Shown: positions 30,849-41,314 of the stretch, piece by piece
How the letters are laid out: each line of letters opens with the position of its first letter
Numbering within the stretch: the stretch's first letter is position 1
Assembly: GCF_020906515.1 (NCBI RefSeq)
Contig: NC_085855.1
Location: forward strand, 186,001 to 250,000
Direction: 5' to 3'
Length of the DNA: 64,000 bases
Source of the DNA: Vanrija pseudolonga
Lineage: Eukaryota; Basidiomycota; Tremellomycetes; Trichosporonales; Trichosporonaceae
Program-made: the position numbers and the translations under genes
Notes under the pieces: generated by a model
What the model was told of the DNA's origin: nothing
Databases searched by the model: none
What the model saw: the letters and a program-made list of their open reading frames with translations, nothing else

Positions 30849-31096
30849 TACGTATGTTTGGCTGGGACCAGTTTAGTACCTACCTACAGTGTATGTATGC
30901 TCACGACGGGTATATATGCATTCGCTCGTGCCTTCTCCGCATATTCAACGCAGCGGGTTTGTCTGTCTCGTCTCTGACCCAATAAGCGCATGGCGAACCA
31001 CTCGGTTCGCCACGCTCAAGCCACCGCTCTGGCCAGTTACATAGATCGACCGCTGGTTCCTCGGTCCAACCATCACCAAACAACATCAGCATCACC

Positions 31097-31658
31097 ATGA
31101 GAAACATCATAATCAACAACACCGATCATGCCACGACCCATTTCTATCTGGTTACGGCGGCGACTCATTCGTGGCAAACACCTTCCCGGCCACGGCCTCG
31201 TCTCCTAACTTCACGACAGCCGGGCACCCTTGACCACAAACTGTATCCAAGAGTCTTCAACCTCATCGTCTCGTATGCCCCACTCAAGTTCTTTCACGCT
31301 CTTCGCGCCACAGGCCGCGCGATGCTTCAGCTTGCCGACGCCGTTCTCTGCGCACACATATATGTTACAGACTGCCTCTGGATCGCCCCGCCTGCCCCGC
31401 CAACCATCATCATCAGGACGGCGCACACCCGCCGCAGAATCCCCGGCCTGAATTGGGGAGCGCCCTCTTCTGAAGACAGGAAAGCATCCATGCACCGCTT
31501 GCAGAAGTACACCCGCATTCTGGATATCTCAGATTTCGCCGCCCCTACTCACTCATGCCGAGTGGCGCCGCGAGGTCAGTATCCGCAAGTACACTCTGGC
31601 TACGGTCAAGCCCTGGGATATATGGCCCGATGATCTGCCCCAGCCACGTAGGGATTAA
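31097..31658 (+). pseudogene. Broken F-box-like copy (A7): N-terminal third joined to the C-terminal tail
   Basis: From the ATG at 31097 the frame gives an F-box-like block ('YPRVFNLIVSYAPLKFFHAL', then 'RATGRAMLQLADAVLCAHIY'), 'RRIPGLNWGA' and 'LQKYTRILDISDFA', like residues 1-130 of A4-A6. Starting at 31551, in a different frame, DNA reads 'THAEWRREVSIRKYTLATVK' then 'PWDIWPDDLP', the usual family end, stopping at 31658. The 200-250 codons in between are missing and the two parts are out of frame, so this is an internal deletion. A truncated product of about 178 aa could still be made from the first frame. Lies directly after A6 in the same direction. Confidence 0.8.
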
Positions 31659-31800
31659 GGCAGTTTGTGGGGTTCACCGGCATCATCAACGTAACGGAAA
31701 TACATGCTTATCGAAGGAAATTCGGTATGCGGGACTCGAACGCGACTGAGCGCCTCACCTCTCACCCATTCACCTCTTCGCACCTCCCACAGCCACTTCA

Positions 31801-33312
31801 CTAACGCGGGACAAGCGCGTAGTTCACGTTTGTGGCGAGCGCGAACGTCTCCTCTCCAACTTCTGCGCGCCACTCGTCAACCGTGCGGAAGTGAATGCGG
31901 CCGCGAATGACCTCCCACCACGTGTTCAGAACCTTGGTGTCCTCACGGAACCCTTCAAGGATACACTTGGCGAGCTGCTCTTTCACGCGGTCAAGGAACC
32001 AGCGCTCAGCTCCCCACTTCTTGTACGCCGCTCCCTCGACTGGGTCGGTCGAGAACCATGTCGGGTCGATAAGCTCGAGCCCCACGATCGTGTGTGTGCC
32101 TTGGAAGCCCTCGATGCAGCGGCTCACCACAGCTTCGGCCGAATACATCTCGGAAGAGTACTGTGGCATGATTGGGCCAGGAAGCGGGGTGCAAAGCTCG
32201 ATGTTGTGCTTGGAGAGGATGATCGTGACGTTGGATCCGTTGCAAAGGGGGCTCGTGACACGATGGCTATCGTCTTGGTCGGAATTGCCATGCTGGAAGA
32301 CGTGGCCGTATTGACTGCGGAGGGCTGAGACAAGACTGTGCCAGGTACCGTTCCAGCCAAGAATGACCGGATCATTCGACCCGTCGGTGGAAGGGGGGGC
32401 GGAAGAGCTCGGCCTTGTAGGGTCGTGGACAATGTTGAGAATGATATCATTGAATTGTCGGAAAAGCTCAGTCCGGAATGGTTGCTTCTCGCCGGCGAAT
32501 TCAATGTAGGTTTGGGGTGCAATTGGGAAGACAGGGCTCTGTCCACTGAGGCGGAGATTTGGTACACTGTGCTGGAGCTCTTCGCCGAGGGAGATGTAAT
32601 CCGGCGCCATGTCCTCGCGGAGGATAGAGGGGACAAGATCGATGGTCGTGGTGTACTTCTTGATCCTTTCGAGACTGGCGGTGCGAACCTCGGGTGGAGC
32701 GTCAGAGTCGACGTCGATGAACGGAATGAGTCGGTTCGTGCCATGGTACACGGCGACAAGCTTCTTGCGAGGCCCAGCGGGTGGCGCAAAGGGAAGAATC
32801 GGCTCATAATCAAGCTCAGGAAGCTCAAGAGCCGGGAGGAGGATGAGGCGAATGTCGATATGGCGAAGGGCGTCTTTGAGGACACCATCGTTGGACCTCT
32901 TGTCGATGAGGCGCAACGTCGCGTGGTTGGGGATCGACGCGGCCGCGAACTGCAGAATGTCGTCTACGATGTTCGAGAACGGGTCCGAGTCGATAAAGGC
33001 CTTCGAGGTGTCCAGGCCGGGGGGCGGAGGGCGCTTGAACAACGCCACCCTCTCGGTGTCGTCATACGGCACGGGCAGAAGGCGCGCAAAGGCGACGCTC
33101 TTGACCTTGGTGCTGAACGCACACGGCCAGTGAGAGGGGTTGGCAGCGCAGGGCTTGCACGGGAGAGGACGACGGGCGACGGTAGCCTTGTACGCGGCGT
33201 GCAAGGGGACGCTGGCAGGTTGACCGCAGATAGTGGGGGCGCCTGGGCGAGTCGAGTACGCGCCGCGAGCCTTCGTAGGCGCCGGCTGGGCCGTCTCAGA
33301 CCAGCGCACCAT
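31801..33312 (-). CDS. F-box-like family protein, subfamily A (A8), divergent
   Basis: Single exon, 503 aa from the ATG at 33312 (caccATG-type context on the minus strand); earlier in-frame codons lack support. The first 95 residues include a Cys-bearing stretch (CGQP, CKPCAANPSHWPC). The F-box-like block is 'FSNIVDDILQFAAASIPNHA', 'TLRLIDKRSNDGVLKDAL'. 'ERIKKYTTTIDLVPS' stands for the usual HTR motif, 'HTIVGLELIDPTWF' for the VGLE motif, and the end is 'FRTVDEWRAEVGEETFALAT'. IPGLRW is not recognisable. Codon use is less GC-biased than in A1-A6, and the protein is more diverged. Confidence 0.68.
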   Translation of the reverse strand: MVRWSETAQPAPTKARGAYSTRPGAPTICGQPASVPLHAAYKATVARRPLPCKPCAANPSHWPCAFSTKVKSVAFARLLPVPYDDTERVALFKRPPPPGLDTSKAFIDSDPFSNIVDDILQFAAASIPNHATLRLIDKRSNDGVLKDALRHIDIRLILLPALELPELDYEPILPFAPPAGPRKKLVAVYHGTNRLIPFIDVDSDAPPEVRTASLERIKKYTTTIDLVPSILREDMAPDYISLGEELQHSVPNLRLSGQSPVFPIAPQTYIEFAGEKQPFRTELFRQFNDIILNIVHDPTRPSSSAPPSTDGSNDPVILGWNGTWHSLVSALRSQYGHVFQHGNSDQDDSHRVTSPLCNGSNVTIILSKHNIELCTPLPGPIMPQYSSEMYSAEAVVSRCIEGFQGTHTIVGLELIDPTWFSTDPVEGAAYKKWGAERWFLDRVKEQLAKCILEGFREDTKVLNTWWEVIRGRIHFRTVDEWRAEVGEETFALATNVNYALVPR

Positions 33313-33942
33313 TGTGGCGGCCAGTCTATTGTGCGAGCGGTCGTTGAGAAAGAGGTGTGGTAGTGAAAGTTGTCGGGGTTGGTGATGTTGGCAAGTGGTG
33401 TGGAGAATGATGTGCGCCCAACCGGCTTCCTTATGTATCCTACCATGGTCTTCATCAGTATCGATGGCAACCGAGCTGTTTGCATTGGAAGTTTGATGGT
33501 GTGGTTGGGATCGGCGCTGGGTGCGAAGGTGTGCCGACTCTGTGGACGTCGTAGCCCGCGTACGGATGCTTGCTTGAGTGGAAGCCGAAGTGCAGCTGTC
33601 CCGCATAGTTGGGAACTGTTTTGTTCTCTGCCACGAGTTGCAGTGTATGTACAAAACAGTTGGTAAACAACGATAGGCGTCGTCATGGGTGCGCCTCGTC
33701 TTACCACCTCGCACCGCTGTTCAACGATGCACCTTCTTGACTCCGTCCCCCATCACCGTTGTTATGACCCGATCTCCATGTCAGTGAGCTCCACGGGACC
33801 TGCTGGTCTGAGCGTCAGTCGAGCCACAAGCATTCTACATCGACTTCTATCTGTCTATCAAAGGTAGCAAGGCCCAATGCCGTTGGATCCCCATGCCACT
33901 ACTTGCCGTCTCAGACCCCAAGCACCGTTCCTCACCACCCCG
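33313..33942. other. Upstream region of A8 and 3' flank of A9
   Basis: No supportable gene. An open frame continues upstream of A8 to 33714 but has no paralogue support. A tacataag stretch (minus strand, near 33430-33440) about 120 bases upstream of A8 may be a TATA element. Confidence 0.4.
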
Positions 33943-35453
33943 TCACAATGGTGAACCACGAACCATATCCACGTGTGCCTCCGTTGCCATGCGGAAAGCG
34001 TCTTCGCCCACTTCCCGTCGGTACTCCTCCAGTGTCACCTCGCGCACAATCTCATCGAGGTCATGCACATCTCCCAACAGCTGTGGAAGGTTGCTGGCCT
34101 GGAGCTGGGGAACGCAGGCAGTGAACCACCCCTCGCAGCGTGCACTGTGGACCTGGGTACACCAGTCACCGAGGCACACGGCGGGGACGTTCTCCATACC
34201 CACAAGCGTCACCTTGAGCGTGTCCGGCTTGTCCAGGACGAGAGCAGCCAGTGGGACAAGCATGCGCTGGCTGTCCGGGCTGTCGCGAGCACGTTCCGCA
34301 TGCGCTTCAGCGGACCCCATCTCGGTCAAAGTCATCGCGTGCAGAGCTGGAGTGACTGGGAGGAAGACGATGACCAGCTCCTTCAGGTGCTCACGCGTGT
34401 CGTGCGATGGCAGGCGCAGGAACGTGTTCGGGAGTGCTGGACTGTCCGGGCCGTACATGATCGTGAAGGTGGCGATCGTCGGGCCGGGAGGGACAAAGTC
34501 GCACCAGACTGGAGTCGCGTTCTCCCATGGCGTCAGGCAGGTCTCCTTGAAGGTGTAGAAGGTGGACAGTAATGGCGCCACTGGGATGTCGAAGGTTGCG
34601 ACGGACGAGCAGGTGCGGAAGGTCTCGATCTTCCTCACGTAGTGGTAGACGCCGGCTAGGTGGAGGTGGTGAATGCTCTTCACGTCCAGAGGCTCGTCGA
34701 CGACCTTGGTGTGGCGGAGCAGCCGCGCGCGGGTGCGAGTGATTCCGGGAATGTCGGACAAGTCGTAGGACAGGCCGGGAATCGCACGGTCAGAGTGGGG
34801 GTAAGCCAGCACGAGGCTTGCGAAGAGCATGTTGACGCCGTGTGCCTGGATGGTGACTGCGTGTTCCCAGTCGGCCTTGATGCGGATGTGGGTCATGGAC
34901 ACTGTGGAGACGCGCTCGAGCATGCCCCGGTTGACCTGGCGGAGAATGGGGTGCGCTGCGGGGTCTCGGAGCGCGTTCTGGATGATGGTCTCGACGATGT
35001 GGGGCACGGTGCGAACATCGAGGGGGCTGGAGGTGCTGTCTTGGGAGGAGGCTTGAGGAGCCGAGGGGAGCTGGGTGGGAGCTGGGTGGTTAGCGAAGGC
35101 GGGGAATGGCACATACCCGTACTAGTGACGGCTTCGCGGACAGGAGATACGGGGGCTGAAGGGTTCGTCGAGTCTAGGGTGAGTAAGGGCGTGCGTGTGG
35201 GGCACTCACCCTCAGGAGCCACAGGTACAGTACCTGGTCGTCGCCGGTCGCGCTGTCACTCGCCTCGTCGACCGACGGCAACTTGTCTGGAGGTCAGCGC
35301 GGCCTCATTGGCGCACTTACTACCTGTGGAGGTGACTCCTTCGCCCCCAGACGCGAGGGACACGAGCGAGGAGCCGCTGGTGGTGGTTGAGAGGTTACTG
35401 AAGAGGGTCGAGAGGGACGAGGACGAGGACGAGTGGTGGTCGGGGGTCGACAT
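33943..35453 (-). CDS. F-box-like family protein, subfamily A (A9), with spliced Ser-rich N-terminus
   Basis: The last exon (33943 to about 35070) encodes the core: 'VPHIVETIIQNALRDPAAHP', 'RAIPGLSYDLS', 'ARLLRHTKVVDEPLD', 'KVTLVGMENVPAVCLG' and 'VTLEEYRREVGEDAFRMATE'. Upstream lies a start at 35453 ('MSTPDHHSSSSSSLSTLFSN') and GT-AG candidates at about 35330-35297 (gtaagt...ctccag), 35209-35174 (gtgagt...ctag) and 35125-35071 (gtatgt...cccag). Two phase choices are possible in the middle exons, so residues about 46-90 are not certain. The only family member here that clearly has introns; they all fall in the low-complexity leader, not in the core. Function unknown beyond the family. Confidence 0.62.
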
Positions 35454-36915
35454 AACGGTGGTGAGCGGTGGTAGTGTGAGTGGTGGTAAGAAGTGAGGTG
35501 TGTGGGGCAAGTGAGTAGTAGAGTGGATGAAGTATGATCCAGAGAGGGGCCGGACACGCGCCGGGGGGTGTCAGCGGTGCGGTGCGAGGCTGATGGCGTC
35601 GAGCCAACGCACCGCCGCTGTCAGTCATACCAACGACAGAAGGGCGCACGCCGGAGGTGTGCCGCCGTGAGATTAGTGTGTGGACAATGCGCGAGGCGGG
35701 GTGACAGGGGACGACTAGGAAGCGAAGACGAGCGTGTGTGTTGTGTGTGGCGTGGTGGCGAGGCTGATGGGGAGTGGGTGCGCTATGGTGGTGAGGACCC
35801 ACCTGCCTACTCTCCAACACGCTTATGCACCGTTGTGCGCGCAACTCAAACCTCGCTGGTACAATGCACACCAAGCTCAGTGCCGCATACTCATTCGTGA
35901 TGCAGCCAGCCTCTGCGTCAGTGTGTTGGTCAAGCTAGCGACCGCATTGCCGCCCCGCCGCCGAGCCAGGCTTCGGCCAGGCTGCGTTTAGCACCTGGTG
36001 CTCGTGGATCAGAGCGTCAGTGTGTACCACGCAGGCGACCGGGCGCCCAAAGGTATGGCTTGCAGCCGCCACGCGTGTGTGCACGCCGGCGAGAAGCAAG
36101 CAGCGTGGCGAGGATGGTGGGCGGGTGGTCTTGGCGTCTCCTTGTCGCTCCGGGGGCGCTTCGGCTCGATCCAAAATAGTCATCGGCGCGAGACGGGCGC
36201 TGGAGAGCATCTGGCATGAGCAGCGCGGACAGCTGTGCATCCGAGGAGCGCAGTGGGGCGAGGTGTGGATGTCGGAGGTGGCCTGTGCGGCATCTGGCTT
36301 CATAGTCTGCTCCACCGCCTCCGCCCGTGGTGCAGTCGGAGGTGGATTGTCAGCTGTTTGCGAAGCAGACGTCCTCTTGTCTTTGGTTTCTGAGGATGGC
36401 CCGCCTCGCAGGCTGGTACCGACGCGCCCGGGGGGGACGTATCTTTCCATGGCTATCGGCCCCGTTGTTGCTCCAGATAAATCGATAGAAATCCCATCAG
36501 TGCGTCCATGGCCGCGCCGATGCGTAAAGTAGTTAATGTAAACAACGAGCACGCGTTGGTGCCAAGATTGTGCCGAGTTTTTGCCCAGTCCGCCGAGCCC
36601 GTCGAGCCCGTTTCAACCACCGCGGCAGAGGCATGAAACCCGCGCCTACCCATCAGATCGCGTGGGAAAACAGCCAACCGGCCGCCTCCGACCTAGGCAT
36701 GCCTGGCTGCGCAGAGGGGGTTTGCTGATACCTGGGGTTGTTGTCATTCGTGCGACGGCTCCACCTGGCTCAGGGTCAGCCACCTCCGCGATGACCTCAT
36801 CTTGGCGCCGAGTGACCGTCGCCCACCTTGAGCAAAAGCAAGCAGCCCACGGGTTCACTTGCTTGCATCCAGCTCCACTGCATGGACGAGGTTGAAATCA
36901 CCCACTCACTCACCG
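35454..36915. other. 1.5-kb divergent promoter region
   Basis: Between A9 (minus) and the NADPH oxidase gene (plus). One minus-strand frame (35935-36552) is 205 codons long but has no recognisable domain and no clear start context. An AGCAAAAGCAAGCAGCC repeat lies near 36832. Nothing else seen. Confidence 0.45.
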
Positions 36916-39177
36916 ATGTCAGACGGCACGGACACGACGGAGACGTTCAACCCCGTTGCGGACCCTCGCTTCAACCCCGCCGCCGACCCGCGCGGGACTG
37001 TCCTCCCCCTCAGCGACAGCGAGATCGAGGCGTTTCTCGACGACCTCGACCACAACAATGACGGCTACATCGACTACTCGGAGATCGAGGCCAAGTTCGA
37101 CGCGGTGAACGACGAGACGCAGCCGGAGGCCAAGCCCCACCACTTGCACCACACCTCGACGGAGGATGACGAGCGGCACGCCTTCCTGCGCAGCATTATC
37201 GGCTGTGACACGGGCCGCATCAAGCGCGAGGACATGCGAGAGCGCGTGAAGAGCTGGCGCATCCCCAGTCTCAAGCAGGAGAAAGACGAGGAGGACAGCC
37301 AGGACGAGTACATGCGCAAGATTGGCTTCACGCGACGACTCCGCGCCTTCTGGGCAGTCCACGGCCCCTCCATCGTCTTCCTCGGCATCGTCTTCGGCAT
37401 GATGATTGCCTTTGGGGTCTGGCAGCTGGTCAAGTACTGCGGCGAAGCATATCGCAGCGCCCTTGGCTGGGGTGTGGTCGTCGCCAAGACTTGCGCTGGC
37501 ATCCTCTACCCGACGCTGTTCTTCCTGCTCCTCTCGATGGCGCGATACTTCTCCACGCTGCTGCGCAGGTCCTACCGTGTATCGAGGTTCATCAACTGGG
37601 ACCTCTCGCAAGAGTTCCACATCTACATGGCCATCTGGGCCACCTTCCTTGGAACGCTCCACGGCATTGCCCACCTCGCAGGCGACTTCCTCTGGATCGG
37701 CAACAGCTACCGGCCCGAGCCACTGGACAATCTCCTCGGCCCGGACAGGAAGAACCTCCACACCTACCGCGACCTCGTCAAGTCGCTGCCAGGAATCACG
37801 GGTATCATTGCGCTCTTCTGTTTCTTCACGATTGGCCTCACATCTACGCCATGGGTGCGGAAGCGCAGCTACGAGGCTTTCCAGCTCGGCCACCTGCTCA
37901 TGTACCCCATCATCGCATGTCTCATGGCCCATGGTACCAAGCGGATCTTGCAGTGGCCAATGCTTGGCTACTTCCTGGCCTTCCCAACCCTGCTCATCTT
38001 GATCGAGCGCACGACTCGCATCGCCCTCGGCTTCTATGACATCCCCGCGACTATCAGGATCCTCGACAGCGAGACGGTCGAGATCAAGACCACCATCCCA
38101 GGCTCGCGCATCTTCAATTACTCGGCAGGCCAGTACCTCTTCATGCAAGTGCCTGAGCTCAGCTTCTTCCAATGGCACCCGTTCACAATCTCGGTGTGTC
38201 TTGACAAGGAGGTGCAGCTGCACATCAAGACGGACGGCAACTGGACAGGCCGGCTCCGCAAGCTGGCGACTAATGGCGAGAAGGAGACCACGATCAAGAT
38301 CGGTATCGACGGGCCGTATGGAGCGCCGGCTCAGCGCTTCTACGACTTCTCGCACACCATCCTTGTTGGGTCGGGTGTTGGCGTCACGCCGTTCTCTGGT
38401 ATCCTCGCCGATCTGCAGGCCCGCGAGAACAGGCTCCACGGTGGGCCCAGCGGAGGCTCGCAGGGATCGTCACGCCGAGGATCTCGACGCAACTCGGTCG
38501 ATGAGAAGTTCCCCAGGAGTACGTCGACGCCGCCAGTCAACTCGCGACGCAACTCGCGCAAGGGTTCAGCCGACCTCTTCCGCGTTCCGTCCGGACGGTC
38601 ACTCACGTTCACGCGATCTCGCTCGCGGCACCGTAACCCAGGACCGCCAGAGTTTGCAGAGGACTACAAGCGGGTCGACTTCCACTGGATCGTGCGCGAC
38701 AAGAACCACCTGCTGTGGTTCTCCGACCTCCTGAACTCGATCGGTCGCTCGCAGGTTTGGCATAAGAAGCATGATGGACTCGAGAACCCACACCTCGACA
38801 TCCGTATTCAGACGCACGTCACACAGGCACGCAAGCAGATCTCAAACCACGTGTACCGCTGGCTGCTGGAACTCTACCGCACCCCAGAGCATCCCGAGTC
38901 GCGACTCACAGGTCTCATCAACCCCACACACTTTGGCCGACCCGACTTTGTCCGCATCTTCGACGAGTACTACGAGGACATGCTCCGCTACCGCACCCAG
39001 TACGGGTTTGACCGTACTGGAGATGGTAAGAACGACCGCTTCAAGGTTGGGGTCTTCTTCTGCGGCTCGCCGGTAGTTGGTGAGATGATCGCTGATAGAT
39101 GTCGAACTCTCACGGCCAGAGGGAGAGAGGACGGCTCCCGAATCGAGTTCTTCTTCTGCTTGGAGGTCTTTGCTTGA
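36916..39177 (+). CDS. EF-hand NADPH oxidase (NOX5/NoxC-like)
   Basis: Single exon, 753 aa, ATG at 36916 (caccgATG). Residues 45-56 form a full EF-hand loop (DHNNDGYIDYSE). A six-helix heme domain follows with His pairs in 'EFHIYMAIWATFLGTLHGIA' and 'FQLGHLLMYPIIACLMAHG', spaced as in ferric-reductase/NOX b-type cytochromes. 'WHPFTIS' binds FAD; 'GPYGAP' and 'GSGVGVTPFSGIL' bind NADPH; 'FFCGSPVVGEMI' and the near-terminal 'FFFCLEVF' are the end of the reductase fold. It would pass electrons from NADPH to O2 to make superoxide, with Ca2+ control. An insert of about 75 residues with repeated RRNS-type sites lies in the NADPH lobe. A ferric reductase is the alternative, but those lack the EF-hand. 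Confidence 0.85.
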   Translation: MSDGTDTTETFNPVADPRFNPAADPRGTVLPLSDSEIEAFLDDLDHNNDGYIDYSEIEAKFDAVNDETQPEAKPHHLHHTSTEDDERHAFLRSIIGCDTGRIKREDMRERVKSWRIPSLKQEKDEEDSQDEYMRKIGFTRRLRAFWAVHGPSIVFLGIVFGMMIAFGVWQLVKYCGEAYRSALGWGVVVAKTCAGILYPTLFFLLLSMARYFSTLLRRSYRVSRFINWDLSQEFHIYMAIWATFLGTLHGIAHLAGDFLWIGNSYRPEPLDNLLGPDRKNLHTYRDLVKSLPGITGIIALFCFFTIGLTSTPWVRKRSYEAFQLGHLLMYPIIACLMAHGTKRILQWPMLGYFLAFPTLLILIERTTRIALGFYDIPATIRILDSETVEIKTTIPGSRIFNYSAGQYLFMQVPELSFFQWHPFTISVCLDKEVQLHIKTDGNWTGRLRKLATNGEKETTIKIGIDGPYGAPAQRFYDFSHTILVGSGVGVTPFSGILADLQARENRLHGGPSGGSQGSSRRGSRRNSVDEKFPRSTSTPPVNSRRNSRKGSADLFRVPSGRSLTFTRSRSRHRNPGPPEFAEDYKRVDFHWIVRDKNHLLWFSDLLNSIGRSQVWHKKHDGLENPHLDIRIQTHVTQARKQISNHVYRWLLELYRTPEHPESRLTGLINPTHFGRPDFVRIFDEYYEDMLRYRTQYGFDRTGDGKNDRFKVGVFFCGSPVVGEMIADRCRTLTARGREDGSRIEFFFCLEVFA

Positions 39178-39697
39178 TCACATAGAGTGATGTAAGTTCA
39201 GTGCGGTGTATGACAAAGACCCGGCATGGTTGCGCAAGTGCGCCCACATACACCGCGGCCGTACCATTGTTGCTCGCCAGCCATCAGTGCTCTTGTCTTG
39301 GTGTGGCACACCGCCGTTGTCCTTCATCAGTACCATAACTGATGCACTAACATGCTGATTGTTGTCTTCACCATTTGATGCACAGGTAGTGGTTACTAAA
39401 TTCCATCATACCAAAGGCGTCGCACCCCGTCGCCTTATTCTCACAATGTCCCTCGAGGAACAGTGTGACCTCTGATGGCCACAACCTCCAATTGTAACGA
39501 CACAAACAAGCAGCCACCCATCAAAGTCTTAGCCACCCATCAAAGTCTTATCCACCCATCAAAGTCTTATCCACATCGTTCGGCTTCTGACATCAATGAC
39601 AGTTGCTCTGCAGTGTAACTCCAATTGCAATAAATTGGACACACTCACTCTCGCTTTCTTCACCACTCTCCTCTCTCCTCACCTCCCCTCTCCAACC
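39178..39697. other. Intergenic region with a 19-bp tandem repeat
   Basis: Contains the repeat listed at 39514-39570 and the leader of the next gene; no gene seen. Confidence 0.45.
39514..39570 (+). repeat. Three tandem copies of a 19-bp unit
   Basis: Unit CCACCCATCAAAGTCTTAT at 39514-39532, 39533-39551 and 39552-39570; the first copy differs only in its last base (G). It lies about 130 bases upstream of the ATG at 39698, so it could be a promoter site array. Confidence 0.95.
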
Positions 39698-40814
39698 ATG
39701 TCGTACCAATACCAGCAACCGAACGGCACCTGGTACCCTGGCTACGGCTACATGGGCTGGCCCCAGCAACCTGGTTACTACCACCCTGGCACCAACGACC
39801 CCGTGGAAGGCACCCCCTATCATGCCCAGGGCAGTGGCCATGATAACAACGTGCCCGTCCCTCATCACGGCGCTGGCATGTCCTATGGGTACTACCAGCC
39901 TCAGTTTTACCCCCAGCCCGTGTACCCCCCGCCTATGCCGGCGGCTTACCCAGCTGCGGCCTGGCATCCGGAGGTGCCTGCATCGAATGTGCCGGTTGAG
40001 CCAACTGGCGGCGCAGCCCCCGCAACCAATTATCATCCCCCTTCCTACGCTATGCGGCTGTGGAGGCAGCACGACACTATCACTCCCCACACCACCGCAT
40101 ACTCTGCGACCACCCCAGTCGAGCGCAACCGCGGCGCCCACACGCGCCACCGTCGTGGCCCCGGCGGGACGCCTTACGTTTCCCAAGAGCCGGCTCGCAT
40201 TGTGGAGGATGGCGTCGTGGTCAACGAAGACGCCATCGACGCCTACTGGAACCAGGCCGTGCCAACGATGACGGAGCGCCAGGGCAATTCTCAGTACAAC
40301 GGAGAGCCGACCGCTCGCGAGACCGAGTTTCAGCGTCTCCAGGCTCTCAATCCTTACATCACTACGAAGGAGGTGAGAGCGGCAATTGATTTAGCACTGA
40401 CACGCAGGTCATGGACACCATGTTACCCCCTGTCAAGATGAAGAACCGACCAGGCCATGCCCTCCTGATCCCCCCCAAGATACTCCGCTTTCGCCTGGAG
40501 CCCTACCTGGGCGCCCTAAGCCCAACTCAACTGGTCGCATTAGCCGTGGCCTTCGAAATCCTCGAGGGCAAGCGTGACTCTGACCACCACTATAAGGCAA
40601 GTGTCTTCGTTACAGCCTGTGCTAATATGACCAGCTGGCCTACCTCGCCGTCCAGCGCATTGCTCCAGACCTGATCCGTTCCCTCCCGGACCTCTGTGGG
40701 CGCTGCGCCGAGCGCGGCTTCCGTGGTTGTTGGTACATCTACCCCTACAGCTTGGCCGGGTGCATCCAGTGTGGGGCCAATAGCACGTGCTCCCACGGTG
40801 TGCTCGACATCTAA
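39698..40814 (+). CDS. Tyr/Pro/Gln-rich protein with Cys-rich, probably zinc-binding C-terminus
   Basis: Exons 39698-40372, 40408-40596 and 40635-40814 give 347 aa. Residues 1-130 are rich in Tyr, Pro, Gly and Gln ('GYYQPQFYPQPVYPPPMPAA'), prion-like in composition. The middle has 'VVNEDAIDAYWNQAV' and a helical part around 'LVALAVAFEILEGKRDSD'. The last 45 residues have Cys at a regular pattern: 'CGRCAERGFRGCW', then 'GCIQCGANSTCSH', i.e. C-x2-C-x7-C and C-x2-C-x5-C, which suggests a zinc site. The second intron (40597-40634) begins GCAAGT, a GC-AG intron; without it the Cys module is out of frame. Family not recognised. Possibly nucleic-acid binding, by composition only. Confidence 0.7.
40597..40634 (+). 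other. GC-AG intron
   Basis: 38 nt, from AAG|GCAAGT to gaccag, with a gctaat branch-like sequence 13 bases before the acceptor. Its removal joins 'DHHYK' to 'LAYLAVQRIAPD' and opens the frame to 40814. All other introns I placed in this window begin with GT. Confidence 0.75.
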
Positions 40815-41314
40815 ACCTACTATCAGGTATCCCCTGGAGGGGTGCCGTTTTTTTCTCTCTGTATCTTGACCGCATATGAATCGTATCGTTCTTCACACTG
40901 AAGTCAGAACCGCCACCACTTGAACACACAGCCAATGTCATTACAACTGAACTGCTCCCCCCAGTAGACTTGGTCACCGTTGATTGCAGAGTGACCAGTA
41001 TGGAACCATCGTGGGACGACCGAAGATTTCGTGCCACTGACGAGAGAGGGTATGGACGGACACGAGTTGGAGATTGAGGACTGGGGGCGGCCATGGGATC
41101 ATCCGCTGCACAGCAACCGTTACTACTGTGTCCAAAAATGATGTGTGAACAAGACTAGACCAAACGGAGAACTACTATTGTACTCGCCGTGTCTCCCACA
41201 AATGCCACCGCGGCGCGCCTTCCATTGTCAGACATCAAACCAGGTTTCTCAGTTTGATCATGTATATGTATGGACTGGCAAGGAGAGATCCCGTGCATCA
41301 TTCTGATCTTTGCG
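40815..41314. other. Intergenic, convergent 3' ends
   Basis: 500 bases between two genes that point at each other; no gene seen. Confidence 0.4.

Noticed and set aside
31711-31750. tRNA-like T-arm (gcgggactcgaac on plus strand)
   Set aside because: Only three of five T-stem pairs form, and no D-arm box, anticodon arm or acceptor stem fits on either strand.
35935-36552. 205-codon minus-strand frame between A9 and the NADPH oxidase gene
   Set aside because: No domain, no start context and scattered low-complexity; left as intergenic, though it cannot be excluded without RNA data.
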